Of a DNA stretch of 7,487 nucleotides, positions 6,823 to 7,487 are shown piece by piece (positions within the stretch are counted from its first letter, which is position 1; each line of letters begins with the position of its first letter). Under the pieces are notes generated by a model, which saw only the letters and a list, made by a program, of their open reading frames with translations, was not told where the DNA came from and did no database searches. Location: positions 1-7,487 of the forward strand of contig DAOWNK010000158.1 of assembly GCA_030642635.1 (NCBI GenBank). Direction: 5' to 3'. The stretch comes from Pirellulales bacterium (GTDB lineage Bacteria > Planctomycetota > Planctomycetia > Pirellulales > Thermoguttaceae). Made by a program: the position numbers and the translations under genes.

Positions 6823-6840
6823 CGCCGTGTTTGCACGGCG
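6823..6840 (-). other. Hairpin downstream of the His-rich gene
   Basis: CGCCGTG (6823-6829) and CACGGCG (6834-6840) are perfect 7-base arms around a 4-base loop, 21 bases past the stop codon of the small His-rich gene. No T-run follows on the minus strand, so it is at most a weak or Rho-assisted end signal. Apart from this hairpin and the candidate promoter, the gap 6567-6861 shows nothing recognisable; a G-rich patch lies at 6775-6800. Confidence 0.3.
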
Positions 6841-6850
6841 CGCCAGTAAC

Positions 6851-6906
6851 GAGCCGCCGGGTTAATCCCGGCGCGAACCGTGGCGCGGGGACAAGCCCCG
6901 CGGCTC
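6851..6906. repeat. Cloverleaf-like palindromic element overlapping the end of a gene
   Basis: Outer arms GAGCCG (6851-6856) and CGGCTC (6901-6906) enclose two perfect hairpins: GCCGGG/CCCGGC (6856-6861 with 6867-6872, loop TTAAT) and GCGGGG/CCCCGC (6885-6890 with 6896-6901, loop ACAAG). Three nested stems in 56 bases look like a dispersed palindromic repeat, not chance. The stop codon of the upstream small gene lies in the first loop, and the element encodes its last 14 residues. Whether it is repeated elsewhere in the genome cannot be seen here. Confidence 0.6.
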
Positions 6907-7347
6907 GCCGTGCTCGCGCGACAGCTCTCGCACATGGTGCGCCAACCGGTCCATATCGCGTCGCAGCCGTAGCACCTCCTTACGAAGCTCACTGACAACG
7001 CCGTGCAATTCCTTGTGGTGAATCTGTTTGCTGCGGATGCGGAGTTCGCCTTCGAGTTGCTCCGCCTTGTGGTGAAGATGCTCGGCCAGTTCGTGGACGT
7101 CGGCATCGTGCAGTCGCTCGACGGCTTCGTGCATATGCTCGATCGCCTGGCGTACAAGCCTGACACGCTGCTTTGTCTGTTCGCGACGTTCGGCCATTTC
7201 GTCGGCCTGGTGGATCAGCCGCTCGGCTTGCATTTGCCGTGCCCTTGCTCGCAGGTCGTCCGGGTCGTGCCCTTCGGCAAATCCGACTGCGGCAACCAGC
7301 CCAATGATCACCAATGCCGGAACCAGGATTAACAAGTGACGTTTCAT
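6862..7347 (-). CDS. Small secreted His-rich coiled-coil protein of unknown function
   Basis: The 161-residue protein starts with a clear Sec signal peptide (MKRH, then hydrophobic 5-22, likely cleaved near VGFA24-EG). The rest is highly charged and predicted to be almost wholly helical with heptad-like spacing (about 30-143), so an elongated periplasmic coiled coil is likely. I count 17 histidines, about one residue in ten, clustered at 71-93 and 110-115, which might bind metal. Helical periplasmic stress or metal proteins such as ZraP, CpxP and Spy have a similar size, but their LTxxQ motifs are not seen, so no family is assigned. The ATG at 7347 was chosen because it opens the signal peptide; the frame can be extended to a GTG at 7434, but that start lacks a ribosome-binding site. 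The site before 7347 is itself weak. Residues 148-161 come from the palindromic element and were probably acquired. The gene precedes the secretin gene by 295 bases; a shared envelope role is only a guess. Confidence 0.7.
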   Translation of the reverse strand: MKRHLLILVPALVIIGLVAAVGFAEGHDPDDLRARARQMQAERLIHQADEMAERREQTKQRVRLVRQAIEHMHEAVERLHDADVHELAEHLHHKAEQLEGELRIRSKQIHHKELHGVVSELRKEVLRLRRDMDRLAHHVRELSREHGEPRGLSPRHGSRRD

Positions 7348-7389
7348 GGTCTGCACTTTCTGAAAAAACAGCGATAATTGGTATACACT

Positions 7390-7446
7390 AAAAAAGGCTC
7401 TTCCATCATGCTGCGGTTTCAAAACAAGCCGCACAATGGAGGAGCC
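7390..7446. promoter_or_regulatory. Stem-loop: minus-strand terminator or RBS-masking leader hairpin on the plus strand
   Basis: GGCTCTTCCAT (7396-7406) pairs with ATGGAGGAGCC (7436-7446) over 11 base pairs in plus-strand RNA, one of them a G-U wobble. An inner stem TGCGG/CCGCA (7412-7416 with 7429-7433) extends it. On the plus strand the ribosome-binding site of the putative gene at 7451 is buried in the stem. On the minus strand the wobble becomes a C-A mismatch, but the stem is followed by six Ts (7395-7390), as in a terminator for a gene beyond the right edge. Both uses are possible. Confidence 0.5.
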
Positions 7447-7450
7447 AAGG

Positions 7451-7487
7451 ATGGTAAGTTCGAAATGTTGTTGGGAATCTCCCGAAC
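7451..7487 (+). CDS. Possible start of a plus-strand gene, cut by the window edge
   Basis: GGAGGAG (7438-7444) lies six bases before an ATG at 7451, an almost ideal ribosome-binding site with ideal spacing. The frame stays open to the edge and reads MVSSKCCWESPE, too short to recognise. It would be divergent from the His-rich gene, with a 103-base shared upstream region that holds the stem-loop at 7396-7446. The ribosome-binding site may instead be a coincidence of the palindrome. Confidence 0.35.
   Translation, partial: MVSSKCCWESPE

Noticed and set aside
7348..7434. 29-residue N-terminal extension of the His-rich protein from a GTG at 7434
   Set aside because: It would start inside the stem-loop without a ribosome-binding site and would put the signal peptide in the interior of the protein.

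Overview
The window is bacterial and gene-dense, and every confident gene lies on the minus strand. The large secretin-type protein (an N-terminal TPR-like half, one short ring-building N domain, a Gly/Met-rich insert and a C-terminal secretin core) together with a lone fliG suggests a flagellated member of the Planctomycetota, probably Pirellulales-like. That assignment is inferred from protein style and needs a homology search.

In the direction of transcription (right to left): a small secreted His-rich coiled-coil protein (7347-6862); a 295-base gap with a candidate promoter; the 1124-residue secretin-like outer-membrane channel protein (6566-3192), closed by a good intrinsic terminator (3143-3102); fliG for the flagellar motor switch (2958-1960), with a possible sigma-28-like promoter; a C-terminal remnant of a DeoR-family regulator (1918-1583); a perfect 31-base inverted repeat made of two REP-like units (1491-1586); and a class III PLP-dependent aminotransferase (1382-6) behind a near-consensus sigma-70 promoter with a tandem 10-base operator-like repeat at its start site. 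At the right edge a strong ribosome-binding site and ATG may begin a plus-strand gene, behind a hairpin that would mask the site.

The genes do not form one pathway: secretin, flagellar and metabolic genes each seem to have their own signals. The theme linking them is palindromic repeats at gene ends. The stop codon of the DeoR remnant lies inside a REP arm, the stop codon of the small His-rich gene lies in the loop of a cloverleaf-like repeat that also encodes its last 14 residues, and the aminotransferase ends in sequence resembling the flank of the REP pair. No CRISPR, tRNA, rRNA, insertion-sequence transposase or defence system was recognised. The best candidates for something new are the aminotransferase promoter/operator with its decayed regulator, the repeat-supplied gene ends, and the RBS-masking hairpin at the right edge.
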